Source: RUG13091 sp045113315 (GTDB taxonomy: Bacteria > Bacillota_I > Bacilli_A > RFN20 > CAG-826). Taken from it: a stretch of 64,000 nucleotides of DNA. The notes below the pieces were generated by a model. That model was not told where the DNA came from and searched no databases. It saw nothing but the letters and a program-made list of their open reading frames with translations. Both the position numbers and the translations under genes were made by a program. The stretch is taken from the NCBI GenBank assembly GCA_045113315.1, contig JBGUIX010000010.1, positions 1 to 64,000 on the forward strand, read 5' to 3'. This document shows positions 1-7,331 of this stretch, in pieces (positions within the stretch are counted from its first letter, which is position 1; each line of letters starts with the position of its first letter).

Positions 1-81
1 GGTTTTTTTCACATCGCAGGAAGCTATTTCGATTCTCACGTGCATAGCACCCGGTTTTTATCTTCACTACGTTTCGATAAT

Positions 82-107
82 AAAAAATGCGGTTTCACCC
101 GCATTAT
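82..107 (-). terminator. Intrinsic terminator after tRNA-Ile
   Basis: A 7-bp stem (86-92 with 99-105, AATGCGG against CCGCATT) with a 6-nt loop is followed on the minus strand by a T-run (complement of 81-85). It sits 15 bases beyond the 3' end of tRNA-Ile and ends that transcript. Confidence 0.8.
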
Positions 108-119
108 TTTTATGCATTA

Positions 120-196
120 TGGTGGGCCTAATTGGACTTGAACCAGCGACCTCGCCCTTATCAGGGGCGCGCTCTAACCAACTGAGCTATAGGCCC
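120..196 (-). tRNA. tRNA-Ile (anticodon GAT)
   Basis: Read on the minus strand this is a complete cloverleaf: the acceptor arm GGGCCTA pairs with TAGGCCC, the D-arm carries AGTTGG, the anticodon loop reads CTGATAA (anticodon GAT, isoleucine), and the T-arm contains GGTTCAAGTCC. The discriminator is A, and the 3' CCA (120-122) is encoded in the genome. It has its own promoter upstream and a terminator downstream, so it is a single-gene unit. No rRNA gene is visible beside it. Confidence 0.97.
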
Positions 197-220
197 ATGT
201 GTCTTTTAGACAGCGTTAAT

Positions 221-249
221 AATATACAATAGCGGTTTATAAAAATCAA
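221..249 (-). promoter_or_regulatory. Promoter of tRNA-Ile
   Basis: On the minus strand, -35 TTGATT (244-249) and -10 TATATT (221-226) are separated by exactly 17 nt. Transcription would start near 214, leaving a leader of about 18 nt before the mature tRNA 5' end at 196. Confidence 0.6.
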
Positions 250-265
250 CGGAAAATATATAAAA

Positions 266-293
266 GAAAAAGGAAGGAATATTTCATCCTTCC
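266..293 (-). terminator. Terminator of the rplM-rpsI operon
   Basis: A perfect 7-bp stem GGAAGGA/TCCTTCC (272-278 with 287-293) is followed on the minus strand by a T-rich run (complement of 266-271). It lies about 50 bases downstream of the rpsI stop codon. Confidence 0.8.
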
Positions 294-342
294 CTTTAGC
301 ACGCTTCTTACTAGTGATATCAAAGATATCAATATAACAAGA

Positions 343-741
343 TTAACGTTTGCTGAATTGTGGAGCTTTTCTTGCGGCTTTAAGACCGTATTTCTTTCTT
401 TCTTTCTTGCGGGAGTCTCTTGTGAGCATACCAGCAACTTTTAAGGAAGAACGATCGCATCCAGCTTCTAATAAAGCTCTTGCGATACCAAGACGGATAG
501 CACCAGATTGACCAGTGAATCCACCACCTCTAACTTCAGCTTTAACATCGTATTTACCTTCGGTACCAGTGATAACTAATGGTTGCTTTAAATCAAGCAC
601 TAAGGTTTGATAAGGCATATATTCATTAACATCAAGACCGTTAACGATAACTTTACCTGTTCCAGAAGTGAGATAGACACGAGCGATAGAAGTTTTTCTT
701 CTACCAGTGCCGTAATATTGAAGATCAGCTTTCTTTGCCAT
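343..741 (-). CDS. rpsI: 30S ribosomal protein S9
   Basis: This is the 132-residue S9 protein of the small subunit head, whose C-terminal tail reaches the P-site tRNA. The family signature is visible: a YYGTGRRK start region, GGGFTGQSGAIRLGIARAL in the middle, and the basic tail ending in FSKR. The N-terminus begins MAKKADLQYYG. It follows rplM by 13 bases, the usual L13-S9 pairing, and shares that gene's promoter. An RBS (AGGAGG type) precedes the start. Length is normal for the family. Confidence 0.97.
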   Translation of the reverse strand: MAKKADLQYYGTGRRKTSIARVYLTSGTGKVIVNGLDVNEYMPYQTLVLDLKQPLVITGTEGKYDVKAEVRGGGFTGQSGAIRLGIARALLEAGCDRSSLKVAGMLTRDSRKKERKKYGLKAARKAPQFSKR

Positions 742-754
742 TGTTCAATACCTC

Positions 755-1195
755 CTAGTATTTGAGCTCTAAAACTTCGGGTTTTTGAGCTTCGTGTTTG
801 TGGTCAGCACCAGAATAAACGAATAATTTCTTTTCGATTTGACGGCCTAAGCGACCTTTTGGAAGCATGCCGTGAACGCATCTTTCAAACATTTCTTCTG
901 GGAATCTTTCCACCATTTCTTTTGCGGTTCTTGTACGGAGACCGCCGTTGTAACCAGAAACATTGTAATATTTCTTTGTTTCTAATTTGTTGCCAGAGAG
1001 GCTAACTTTTTCAGCGTTGATAACGATGACATAATCACCACAATCAACATTTGGTGTCCAAGTTGGTTTACATTTACCAGTTAACACCTGAGCCACTTGA
1101 GAGGCTAATCTTCCTAATGGTTTGCCTTCAGCATCGATGACATACCATTTTCTTTGGATTTCGTTTGCTTTTGCAATAGTAGTTTGACGTTGCAT
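755..1195 (-). CDS. rplM: 50S ribosomal protein L13
   Basis: This 146-residue protein is L13, an early-assembly large-subunit protein. Recognisable features are the WYVIDAEGKPLGRLAS N-terminal segment, DYVIVINAEKV, and the C-terminal GMLPKGRLGRQ block. The start at 1195 is supported by AGGAGG seven to eight bases upstream. It is the first gene of the rplM-rpsI operon. In many Firmicutes L13 regulates its own leader, and a structured leader with a strong promoter lies directly upstream here. Confidence 0.97.
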   Translation of the reverse strand: MQRQTTIAKANEIQRKWYVIDAEGKPLGRLASQVAQVLTGKCKPTWTPNVDCGDYVIVINAEKVSLSGNKLETKKYYNVSGYNGGLRTRTAKEMVERFPEEMFERCVHGMLPKGRLGRQIEKKLFVYSGADHKHEAQKPEVLELKY

Positions 1196-1198
1196 AAC

Positions 1199-1268
1199 TT
1201 AAATCCTCCTTTTCCAAACTAACTCTGTCTTTACCGGGGACTTCGCTAATTTAGCTTTTGTGCCGAGT
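1199..1268 (-). promoter_or_regulatory. Candidate L13 autoregulatory leader of rplM
   Basis: About 70 nt of 5'-UTR between the predicted start site and the rplM RBS contain complementary segments (GCTAA/TTAGC and a CTAA...TTAG pair closing a loop holding GAAGTCCCC and GGTAAAGAC). In Bacillus and relatives L13 binds a structured rplM leader, so the position fits an L13 leader. The assignment rests on position and foldability and not on a verified consensus match. Confidence 0.5.
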
Positions 1269-1271
1269 AAA

Positions 1272-1301
1272 ATCATACTCGGTAAGAATTAGTATTGTCA
1301 A
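1272..1301 (-). promoter_or_regulatory. Promoter of rplM-rpsI
   Basis: Consensus -35 TTGACA (1296-1301) and -10 TATGAT (1272-1277) are separated by 18 nt on the minus strand. An inverted repeat CCGAGTA/TACTCGG overlaps the -10 region. The predicted start lies just inside the leader. Confidence 0.8.
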
Positions 1302-1332
1302 ACATATTTTAAAATAAATATGGATAGCCAAT

Positions 1333-1357
1333 AAAAAAGGAAGGAGTTGTTCCTTCC
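1333..1357 (-). terminator. Terminator downstream of the small membrane protein gene
   Basis: A perfect 7-bp GGAAGGA/TCCTTCC stem (1339-1345 with 1351-1357) with a 5-nt loop is followed on the minus strand by six T. The stem arms are the same sequence as in the rpsI terminator. It closes the truA-yebC-side transcription unit before the rplM promoter. Confidence 0.8.
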
Positions 1358-1366
1358 AATTTCTAT

Positions 1367-1800
1367 TTATTCAAAGTCACTTTCTTTAAATGTCAGCATC
1401 TTTATAGCGCCTATTAATTCCACAGGAATAAATATCGTGGATAAGGAAGCAAATATGCCAAGGATTCCCGCAGCTCTAGCAGCACCTCTACTATTGGCTT
1501 TTTTACAAAATGATAACGCCATAATAGAACTGGGAGTCCCACTACTAAGGAATAACCACTTAAGCATCCAAATATAGTGCCTAACATTATAAATGTTTGA
1601 TCATGACTTACTTGATCAACAGCTTGTTGCGCACCTTCTTCACCGGCCACAACCGCTCCTGTAGTGGCGCCCATAGTGACAACCACCGCCATCATAATTA
1701 ATATGACAATAAGAGCGATGAAATAACCGATTATAGCAACAATATCTAAAACTAATCCACCAACGAATAAACCCGTTGGTTTACCCCTTTTATCAGCCAT
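1367..1800 (-). CDS. Small multi-pass membrane protein read in two frames (possible -1 frameshift)
   Basis: The first frame starts at 1800 (MADKRGKPTGLF) with a hydrophobic segment near residues 11-45 and a second near 70-93, then runs into charged sequence and stops at 1414. The -1 frame, ending at 1367, carries what looks like the authentic C-terminus: RGAARAAGILG, a third hydrophobic segment and a FKESDFE tail. The frames join at mRNA GTA AAA AAG (1506-1498), where a -1 slip on A AAA AAG gives HFVKK followed by ANSRGAARAAG. The joined protein would be about 144 residues. The family is not recognised; it resembles short poly-TM DUF proteins. The ATG directly follows the yebC stop, so it is translationally linked. 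It may be programmed frameshifting, a broken gene, or a miscounted A-run. Confidence 0.6.
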
Positions 1801-1803
1801 ATA

Positions 1804-2514
1804 TTATAGGCCTCTAACGTTATGATAGACGTTTTGAACATCCTCGATATCATCGAGCATATCTAATAATTCGGTGAATTTTCTCTTATCTTCTGGATCG
1901 GTTAATTCGATTGGATCGTTTGGTAAGAAAGTAATTTCAGAAGTGATGAATTCAGTGATACCCATACCCGCTAAAACTTCTCTAGCATGGCTAAATGCCG
2001 CAGGTTCCACTAAAACAGAGATAACACCATCTTCTAATGTTACTTCTCTAACATCTACATCACTTAAAATAAGTGTTTCTTCGACTTCATCACGGTTTGT
2101 GCCATTAAAATCAAAGACACCAGTTTCCGTAAAATTAAAGATTGTTGAACCTAAGTGACCACCTTTTTTAGTGATCGCTGTTCTGATTTCCACTAAAGCA
2201 CGGTTGGAATTATCAGTTAATGAATCAACAATTAAAAGAGAACCACCAGGACCAAAAGCTTCATATCTGCCTTGTGTATAAGATTCGGCAGATCCACCTT
2301 TTGCTTTTTGAATTGCTCTATCAATGACATCTTTAGTAACGTTTTGAGATCTCCATTTTTCAATCGCTGATCTTAACGCTAAGTTCATTGATGGATCTGG
2401 CTCACCAGATTTTGCTGCCATATAAATTTCTTTAGAAGCTCTGTTGAATAAAGCGCTTCTTTTCGCCGCAGTGGCAGCCATTGCTTTGGCTCTAACTTCA
2501 TGTGCTCTTCCCAT
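1804..2514 (-). CDS. YebC/PmpR (TACO1) family protein, YeeN-type
   Basis: This 236-residue protein belongs to the YebC family, long annotated as transcriptional regulators and more recently linked to translation and relief of ribosome stalling. Family blocks visible are the NRASKEIYMAAKSGEPDP region, NVTKDVIDRAIQKAKGG, YEAFGPGG and the C-terminal DVQNVYHNV. The N-terminus MGRAHEVRAKAM lacks the AGHSKW motif of classic YebC and fits the second (YeeN-like) subfamily. A GAGGA RBS precedes the ATG. It is inserted between truA and rplM, which are adjacent in Bacillus. Confidence 0.9.
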   Translation of the reverse strand: MGRAHEVRAKAMAATAAKRSALFNRASKEIYMAAKSGEPDPSMNLALRSAIEKWRSQNVTKDVIDRAIQKAKGGSAESYTQGRYEAFGPGGSLLIVDSLTDNSNRALVEIRTAITKKGGHLGSTIFNFTETGVFDFNGTNRDEVEETLILSDVDVREVTLEDGVISVLVEPAAFSHAREVLAGMGITEFITSEITFLPNDPIELTDPEDKRKFTELLDMLDDIEDVQNVYHNVRGL

Positions 2515-2571
2515 TGGTTTTTCCTCTTTTCGGTTTTAGATTTTAGCAAAATTACTTATTAATGTGAATAG

Positions 2572-3309
2572 TTAATAATTCACATCAACAAGATATAAGC
2601 CTTCTGCTGGAGCTTTATAACTAACGATTTCTCGTTTATCTTTCTTTGATAAATGATACTCAATGAAACTAATATCTTCTTTTTTTGATGCTACCGCTAA
2701 AGCAGTCCCAACGATATTTCTAATCGTGTAACGCATAAACCCGTTTCCTTTAATAGAAATAATCATTTGTTTTGTTTGCTCAATATAATTAGCCTCGATT
2801 GAATAAATGGTTCTTACAAAATTATCTTCATCTTCTTCTTTAGAAGTAAAATCTTGGAAATTATGGGTTCCTTCAAATAGTTTTAAAGATTCGATAAGTA
2901 GGTCAATATCAATTTCATAAGGAATTGTTGTTTCAAGTTCATAATTAAAGGGATTTCTTTCATCTAATCTCATCAAATATGTATATGTTTTTCCTTTAGC
3001 GGAATAACGAGCATGAAAATCATCACTGACTTGTCTAATTTCGTTAATAAAAATATCTTTTGGAAGTAAACAATTAGCGGAATATCTTAATCTATTTAAA
3101 TCCATATTTGAATTAGTATCAAAATGGAAATATTGTCTTTGAGCGTGAACTCCAGCATCAGTTCTTCCAGAGGCAAAAATATTAATTTCAGTATTTAAAA
3201 TTTGTGAAAGAACTTTTTCAATTTCTTCCTGAACACTAGGAGCGGTTTTCTGCTTTTGCCAGCCTTGATAATTCGTACCTTTATAGGATACTTGACATAG
3301 TAATCTCAT
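2572..3309 (-). CDS. truA: tRNA pseudouridine(38-40) synthase TruA
   Basis: TruA isomerises uridines 38-40 in the tRNA anticodon stem-loop. The 245-residue length is standard. The catalytic Asp lies in the ASGRTDAGVHA motif near residue 52; other family marks are the YKGTNYQGWQ start and GNGFMRYTIRNIVGTAL. A GGGGG RBS precedes the ATG at 3309. The gene follows ecfT by 12 bases, which is the Bacillus order. Confidence 0.95.
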   Translation of the reverse strand: MRLLCQVSYKGTNYQGWQKQKTAPSVQEEIEKVLSQILNTEINIFASGRTDAGVHAQRQYFHFDTNSNMDLNRLRYSANCLLPKDIFINEIRQVSDDFHARYSAKGKTYTYLMRLDERNPFNYELETTIPYEIDIDLLIESLKLFEGTHNFQDFTSKEEDEDNFVRTIYSIEANYIEQTKQMIISIKGNGFMRYTIRNIVGTALAVASKKEDISFIEYHLSKKDKREIVSYKAPAEGLYLVDVNY

Positions 3310-3321
3310 CTCAAAAACCCC

Positions 3322-4203
3322 CTAAAATCCCAGGTTAACGTGGAAAAATAACGCAAATAAATCTAAACTTTCTACATTTAAATCATAAATGAATAGATAT
3401 AGGATTCCACCGAATACCGCGCCACCAAAAACAAAGGCGATGATGTCTCTATATGTGAATGATAATTTACGATATCTAGTTCTTTTACCTTTTGGATCAT
3501 AACCTCTAGCTTCCATCGCATCAGAAAGTTCTTCACTTCTTTGAATTGCAGATACAAATAGAGGAATAATTAAAGATATAACTGCTCTAAAGCGCTTAAA
3601 GAGATTTCCTCTATTAAAATCGACACCACGAGAAGCTTGAGCTTTCATAATTCGGTCCGTTTCATCTAATAAAGTCGGTATAAATCTTAAAGCAATTGAT
3701 AAAGTCATGGCGATTTCGTGAACCGGGAATCTAATTAACTTTAATGGATACATATACCATTCAAAAGCATAGGTTAAATCCATCGGTTTAGTGCTAGAAG
3801 TTAAAACCATGGTTAAAGAAATCATCAAAACCAGTCTTAAAATGATATAACCAGCTTGATAAAAGGAATCCCAATATATCGCATAATGATCATTAAAACG
3901 ATAACATACCATCGTATAGGAGTTATTCGGAATAAATACATATATCGCTAATATGAAGATGACCATGAACCACATGGATTTCATACTTTTGAATAAATCT
4001 AGGAAACTAATTCTAGTAAGAATCATTAATATAATTAATAAGATTAACATTCCTGCACTTAAAAGAAGTGTTGTGGACCATAAAGTAAACTTTAAGAAAA
4101 TGGCCACCATTAAAAGAATAAGAATTAAAATCTTATTTCTTGGATCAAGTTTATGAACAAAGGTGTTATAAGGCGTATAACGCCCAAAAGTGACGTTATT
4201 CAT
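3322..4203 (-). CDS. ecfT: ECF transporter transmembrane protein EcfT
   Basis: EcfT is the shared membrane scaffold of energy-coupling-factor vitamin transporters, joining the ATPases EcfA1/EcfA2 to exchangeable substrate-binding S-components. The 293-residue protein has an N-terminal FVHKLDPRNKIL motif, several hydrophobic segments, and two coupling-helix Ala-Arg-Gly motifs (QASRGVDF and MEARGYDP), diagnostic for the family. The start at 4203 overlaps the ecfA2 stop by 8 bases, with AAAGGGA as RBS inside ecfA2. No S-component is encoded next to it, so it serves unlinked ones (group II arrangement). Confidence 0.95.
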   Translation of the reverse strand: MNNVTFGRYTPYNTFVHKLDPRNKILILILLMVAIFLKFTLWSTTLLLSAGMLILLIILMILTRISFLDLFKSMKSMWFMVIFILAIYVFIPNNSYTMVCYRFNDHYAIYWDSFYQAGYIILRLVLMISLTMVLTSSTKPMDLTYAFEWYMYPLKLIRFPVHEIAMTLSIALRFIPTLLDETDRIMKAQASRGVDFNRGNLFKRFRAVISLIIPLFVSAIQRSEELSDAMEARGYDPKGKRTRYRKLSFTYRDIIAFVFGGAVFGGILYLFIYDLNVESLDLFALFFHVNLGF

Positions 4204-5053
4204 CCTTATATCCCTTTCTAGTAATTTGATTTACTAAATCATCAACATATTTGATACTTTGAATATCAATATTTGCCCCTCTATCCTTAAGTAGCTTAGC
4301 TAATTTATATAAAGGAGGGATTTCAATCGCTGAAGATTCATTTATTTGATCGAATAATAAATCAGGAGTTCCTTGATACACTAATTTGCCATCTTTTAAT
4401 AAGAATACTAAATTACAGTATTCCATTACTAATTCCATATCATGGGTGACAACAATAATGGTTTTACCATCATCATGCATCTTTTTGACTAAAGACATGA
4501 TATCTTCAGTTCCTTTAACATCTAATCCAGCGGTGGGTTCATCAAGAACTAAGATATCTGGGTTCAACGCTAAGATACCCGCAATAGCGACTCTTCTTTT
4601 TTCTCCACCCGATAATTCAAATGGAGATTTTTGATAGAATTTAGGACCTAATCCAACTGATTCAAGGGCTTTATGCGCTTCTTTTAATGCATCTTGCTCT
4701 TTATAACCGAAGTTTTTTAAACCAAAAGCGACATCCTTTTCCACAGTCTCTTCAAATAATTGATATTCAGGGAATTGAAAAACAATACTTAAGTGTTTTC
4801 TTAAACCTTTGATGTTTTTATTTTTACGTTTATTACTAGTCACCACAAAGTCATCGACATGGACTTCACCACTTGTGGGTAATAATAAAGCATTTAATGT
4901 TTGGATTAAGGTTGATTTACCTGAACCAGTTCTACCAATAAAAGCCGCAAAAGAATTATTTGGTATTTCTAAAGAAACACCTTTTAAAGCTTCACTTGAG
5001 TTAGGCGTTTTACGTAAATATGTATAGAAGAGATTTTCTATCTTGATGGACAT
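4196..5053 (-). CDS. ecfA2: ECF transporter ATPase EcfA2
   Basis: ABC ATPase of the ECF module, 285 residues from the chosen start. Walker A is GRTGSGKST, the Q-loop region VFQFPEYQLFEETV, the signature ELSGGEKRRVAIAG, Walker B ILVLDEPTAGLD, and the switch His is in VTHDME. The ATG at 5053 (MSIKIENLFY) is preferred over an upstream in-frame codon at 5086 because it is preceded by GGAGG and matches the family N-terminus. It overlaps the ecfA1 stop by 16 bases, consistent with translational coupling and equal expression of the two ATPases. Confidence 0.94.
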   Translation of the reverse strand: MSIKIENLFYTYLRKTPNSSEALKGVSLEIPNNSFAAFIGRTGSGKSTLIQTLNALLLPTSGEVHVDDFVVTSNKRKNKNIKGLRKHLSIVFQFPEYQLFEETVEKDVAFGLKNFGYKEQDALKEAHKALESVGLGPKFYQKSPFELSGGEKRRVAIAGILALNPDILVLDEPTAGLDVKGTEDIMSLVKKMHDDGKTIIVVTHDMELVMEYCNLVFLLKDGKLVYQGTPDLLFDQINESSAIEIPPLYKLAKLLKDRGANIDIQSIKYVDDLVNQITRKGYKDE

Positions 5054-5859
5054 AAAACCTCCGCTATTTCTTCTAAAGAAGAACACTTATTAATATCTAT
5101 GCCTTTTTCTGAAAGTTTTTCTTTTAAATCCAAAATAAAGGGCATGCCTAAATGAAGTGACTCTAAGGCAGTTCTATTAGAAAAAACTTCTTCCGGTTTT
5201 CCTTTAAACGCTACTTCACCTTTATTAATAACAATCACTTCATCACTTAAGAATGCTTCTTCGACATCATGGGTAATAGATAAAACTGTTAAGGAAGGAT
5301 TTTCTTTTTTCATCTCGAAAACAAGATTCTTAATATCACTTTTACCTTTCGGATCAAGCATCGATGTTGCTTCATCTAAAATTAAGATTTCTGGGGCTAA
5401 AGCTAAAGCGGAAGCAATGGCCACTCTTTGCTTTTGACCACCTGATAAACGAGATGGTTCTTTATCTAAAAATTCGTTCATTCCCACGCGTTTTGCATAG
5501 TTTTTGACGATTTCTTGCATTCTTTGACGTTCGATTTGTTTGTTCTCTAAACCGAACGCAATATCATCTTCAACCGTCGCACCAATGAACTGATTGTCTG
5601 GATTTTGGAATACTAAACCAATCTTCTTTCTAATATTACGGATAGTTTTATATGTGACTAATTCATTATCGATAGTTATATTTCCCTCAGTTGGGGCGAT
5701 AAGTCCGATAAGTAATCTCGCTAATGTCGATTTACCAGATCCATTATGGCCAACGATGGAAACATAAGACCCTTCTTTGACGTTAAAAGAAACATGTTTT
5801 AACACTGGTTCTTGATTATTATATGAAAAACTTATGTTTTTAACTTCAATCTTATTCAT
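5038..5859 (-). CDS. ecfA1: ECF transporter ATPase EcfA1
   Basis: The second ABC ATPase of the ECF module, 273 residues: Walker A GHNGSGKST, Q-loop LVFQNPDNQFIGATVEDD, signature RLSGGQKQRVAIAS, Walker B ILILDEATSMLD and switch His SITHDVEE. It begins the ecfA1-ecfA2-ecfT-truA unit. No Shine-Dalgarno is visible; a TATAAT hexamer ends 7 bases before the ATG, so the mRNA is probably leaderless. In Bacillus this gene follows rplQ, but here it follows the sigma factor gene. Confidence 0.95.
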   Translation of the reverse strand: MNKIEVKNISFSYNNQEPVLKHVSFNVKEGSYVSIVGHNGSGKSTLARLLIGLIAPTEGNITIDNELVTYKTIRNIRKKIGLVFQNPDNQFIGATVEDDIAFGLENKQIERQRMQEIVKNYAKRVGMNEFLDKEPSRLSGGQKQRVAIASALALAPEILILDEATSMLDPKGKSDIKNLVFEMKKENPSLTVLSITHDVEEAFLSDEVIVINKGEVAFKGKPEEVFSNRTALESLHLGMPFILDLKEKLSEKGIDINKCSSLEEIAEVLCPSR

Positions 5860-5866
5860 GGACGTT

Positions 5867-5875
5867 ATTATATCA
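5867..5875 (-). promoter_or_regulatory. Extended -10 promoter of ecfA1
   Basis: TATAAT (5867-5872, minus strand) preceded by TGA gives an extended -10. The spacing to the ATG at 5859 is 7 nt, so transcription should start at or next to the A of the start codon. A weak -35 (TTGTCT at 5892-5897) lies 19 nt upstream. Confidence 0.65.
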
Positions 5876-5911
5876 CAGCTTTTAAGCTAAAAGACAATAA
5901 CGTATGATAGG

Positions 5912-6475
5912 TCATTTCATCAACCGACGTAACTTACTAACTGCATTTTGAAATAAGTAATAGACTGTGGAGCGAGATTTACGCATCTCTTTGGCAATTT
6001 CTTTAAATTCATATCCTTCAAGAAACAAGGATACAATTCGATACTCCTGATAGGAAAATTGATTAGAATGTCGCATGGTATTTAATATTGAACTAGTCAG
6101 ATTCTCTTCTTTGAAATAAGTATCGCTAAAACTAGAATCGTGAACTTTGATGTTATCAAAATTAAATGAATCATCAATTCTTATTGTGGCCACATCTAAA
6201 ACCGCTAGCTTTCGATGGCTTCTTACGAATTTAGAAATCTTATTGATCGCGATTAATCTCCAATATGAATAGAAACTATTCGGACCACTAGTATATCTTT
6301 CCATCGCTACTAGAGTGGCTTCATAAGCTACAGACATGTAATCTTCTACAGAAAAACTTAAATGTTCATAGATATCTTTTGATTCATTAGCGAGTTTCCA
6401 TGCAAATTTACGATATCTTTCTAAAAGAAGATTTCTTGCTCTATCATCTCCATTACGTATTTCATCAAGTAGCAT
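5912..6475 (-). CDS. sigH: Sigma-70 family factor, SigH (Spo0H)-like
   Basis: A 187-residue alternative sigma factor directing RNA polymerase to a special promoter class. Residues about 1-75 form region 2 (RNGDDRARNLLLERYRKFAW, then EDYMSVAYEATLVAMERY and FYSYW). Residues about 135-187 form a region 4 helix-turn-helix (EYRIVSLFLEGYEFKEIA, then KSRSTVYYLFQNAVSKLRR). Regions 1.1 and 3 are lacking, as in SigH. The position downstream of cysS and rlmB is the sigH position in Bacillus, supporting orthology; yacP is missing. No RBS is obvious. A strong terminator lies between rlmB and this gene, so expression needs readthrough or its own promoter. In Bacillus SigH controls the sporulation and competence transition; its role here is unknown. 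Confidence 0.8.
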   Translation of the reverse strand: MLLDEIRNGDDRARNLLLERYRKFAWKLANESKDIYEHLSFSVEDYMSVAYEATLVAMERYTSGPNSFYSYWRLIAINKISKFVRSHRKLAVLDVATIRIDDSFNFDNIKVHDSSFSDTYFKEENLTSSILNTMRHSNQFSYQEYRIVSLFLEGYEFKEIAKEMRKSRSTVYYLFQNAVSKLRRLMK

Positions 6476-6504
6476 ATCATCAGTTGGATATGTTCTATCC
6501 GAAA

Positions 6505-6544
6505 TAAAAAAATTCCCCCTTTCTTTATAATTTAGGAGGAATTT
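6505..6544 (-). terminator. Strong terminator between rlmB and sigH
   Basis: On the minus strand an 11-bp stem (6534-6544 with 6510-6520, one G-T wobble) is followed by a run of T (complement of 6505-6510). It lies 12 bases after the rlmB stop and 30 bases before the sigma factor start. A second small hairpin GGATA/TATCC (6486-6500) follows it. Confidence 0.8.
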
Positions 6545-6555
6545 AAATTAATAAT

Positions 6556-7275
6556 TTAATATTTTTCTCTTATCTGCGACATTAATATGCCTGCAGCAAC
6601 AGATGCATTTAATGAATTAACATGCCCATATTGAGGGATTTTTACTATGTAATCAGAATTAGACAAAACTAATTTAGAAACACCTTGTCCTTCACTACCA
6701 ATAATAAGAACAGTTTTAAAATCATAATCTAAGTCTTGATAATTAATTGTTCCAGAACCATCGGTAGAAACAATCCAAAATCCTTCTTCTTTTAGTTTAG
6801 AGATGGTCTGATTCAAATTGCCAATAAGCGCAACAGGCACATAATTAATCGCCCCTGCTGAAGTTTTGGCCACAGTAGCATTTAACGGAACTTGGTTATG
6901 TTTAGGAATTAATAAGCCAGTTGCTTTAAATACATCACAGCTTCTTAATATAGCTCCTAAGTTATGTGGATCGTTAATTCCATCTAAAATAACGATAAGT
7001 GGTTTAGTTTCACTTTTTGCCAATTTTAAAATATGCTCCAAAGAAACATATTCGTATTCTTTAATAAATGCAATAATACCCTGATGAACTCCATCGCATA
7101 AAGAATCAAGCTCGTCATTGCTTTTAAAAGTAGTTTTCACGTTCTTTTCCTTAATGAGATCGAGTATTTCTTTATGTGAGAATTTAGGTGTTAAAAAGAT
7201 TGACTTTACGCGGTTAGCATGTAAAGCTTCTTTAACTGAATTCCTCCCATAAATGACATTATTTTTCGTTTCCAT
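6556..7275 (-). CDS. rlmB: 23S rRNA (guanosine-2'-O-)-methyltransferase RlmB family
   Basis: A SpoU-family 2'-O-methyltransferase of about 239 residues from the ATG at 7275. It has an N-terminal substrate-binding domain (IYGRNSVKEAL) and a C-terminal trefoil-knot SAM domain with LDGINDPHNLGAILRSCDVF (motif 1), IIGSEGQGVS (motif 2) and IPQYGHVNSLNASVAAGIL (motif 3). An in-frame GTG at 7305 is possible, but the ATG matches the family N-terminus; neither has a clear RBS. The gene follows cysS with only a short spacer: mrnC, which separates them in Bacillus, is absent. Confidence 0.93.
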   Translation of the reverse strand: METKNNVIYGRNSVKEALHANRVKSIFLTPKFSHKEILDLIKEKNVKTTFKSNDELDSLCDGVHQGIIAFIKEYEYVSLEHILKLAKSETKPLIVILDGINDPHNLGAILRSCDVFKATGLLIPKHNQVPLNATVAKTSAGAINYVPVALIGNLNQTISKLKEEGFWIVSTDGSGTINYQDLDYDFKTVLIIGSEGQGVSKLVLSNSDYIVKIPQYGHVNSLNASVAAGILMSQIREKY

Positions 7276-7331
7276 TATTAAACTACTTTCTTTATTTAAA
7301 ATCACTATAATTTTTATCTATATAATAGAGA

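Noticed and set aside
1..80. Open reading frames in the first 80 bases
   Set aside because: The plus-strand frame runs on through the terminator and tRNA-Ile, and the minus-strand frame is cut by the window edge with no start or family likeness. I see no supportable gene here.
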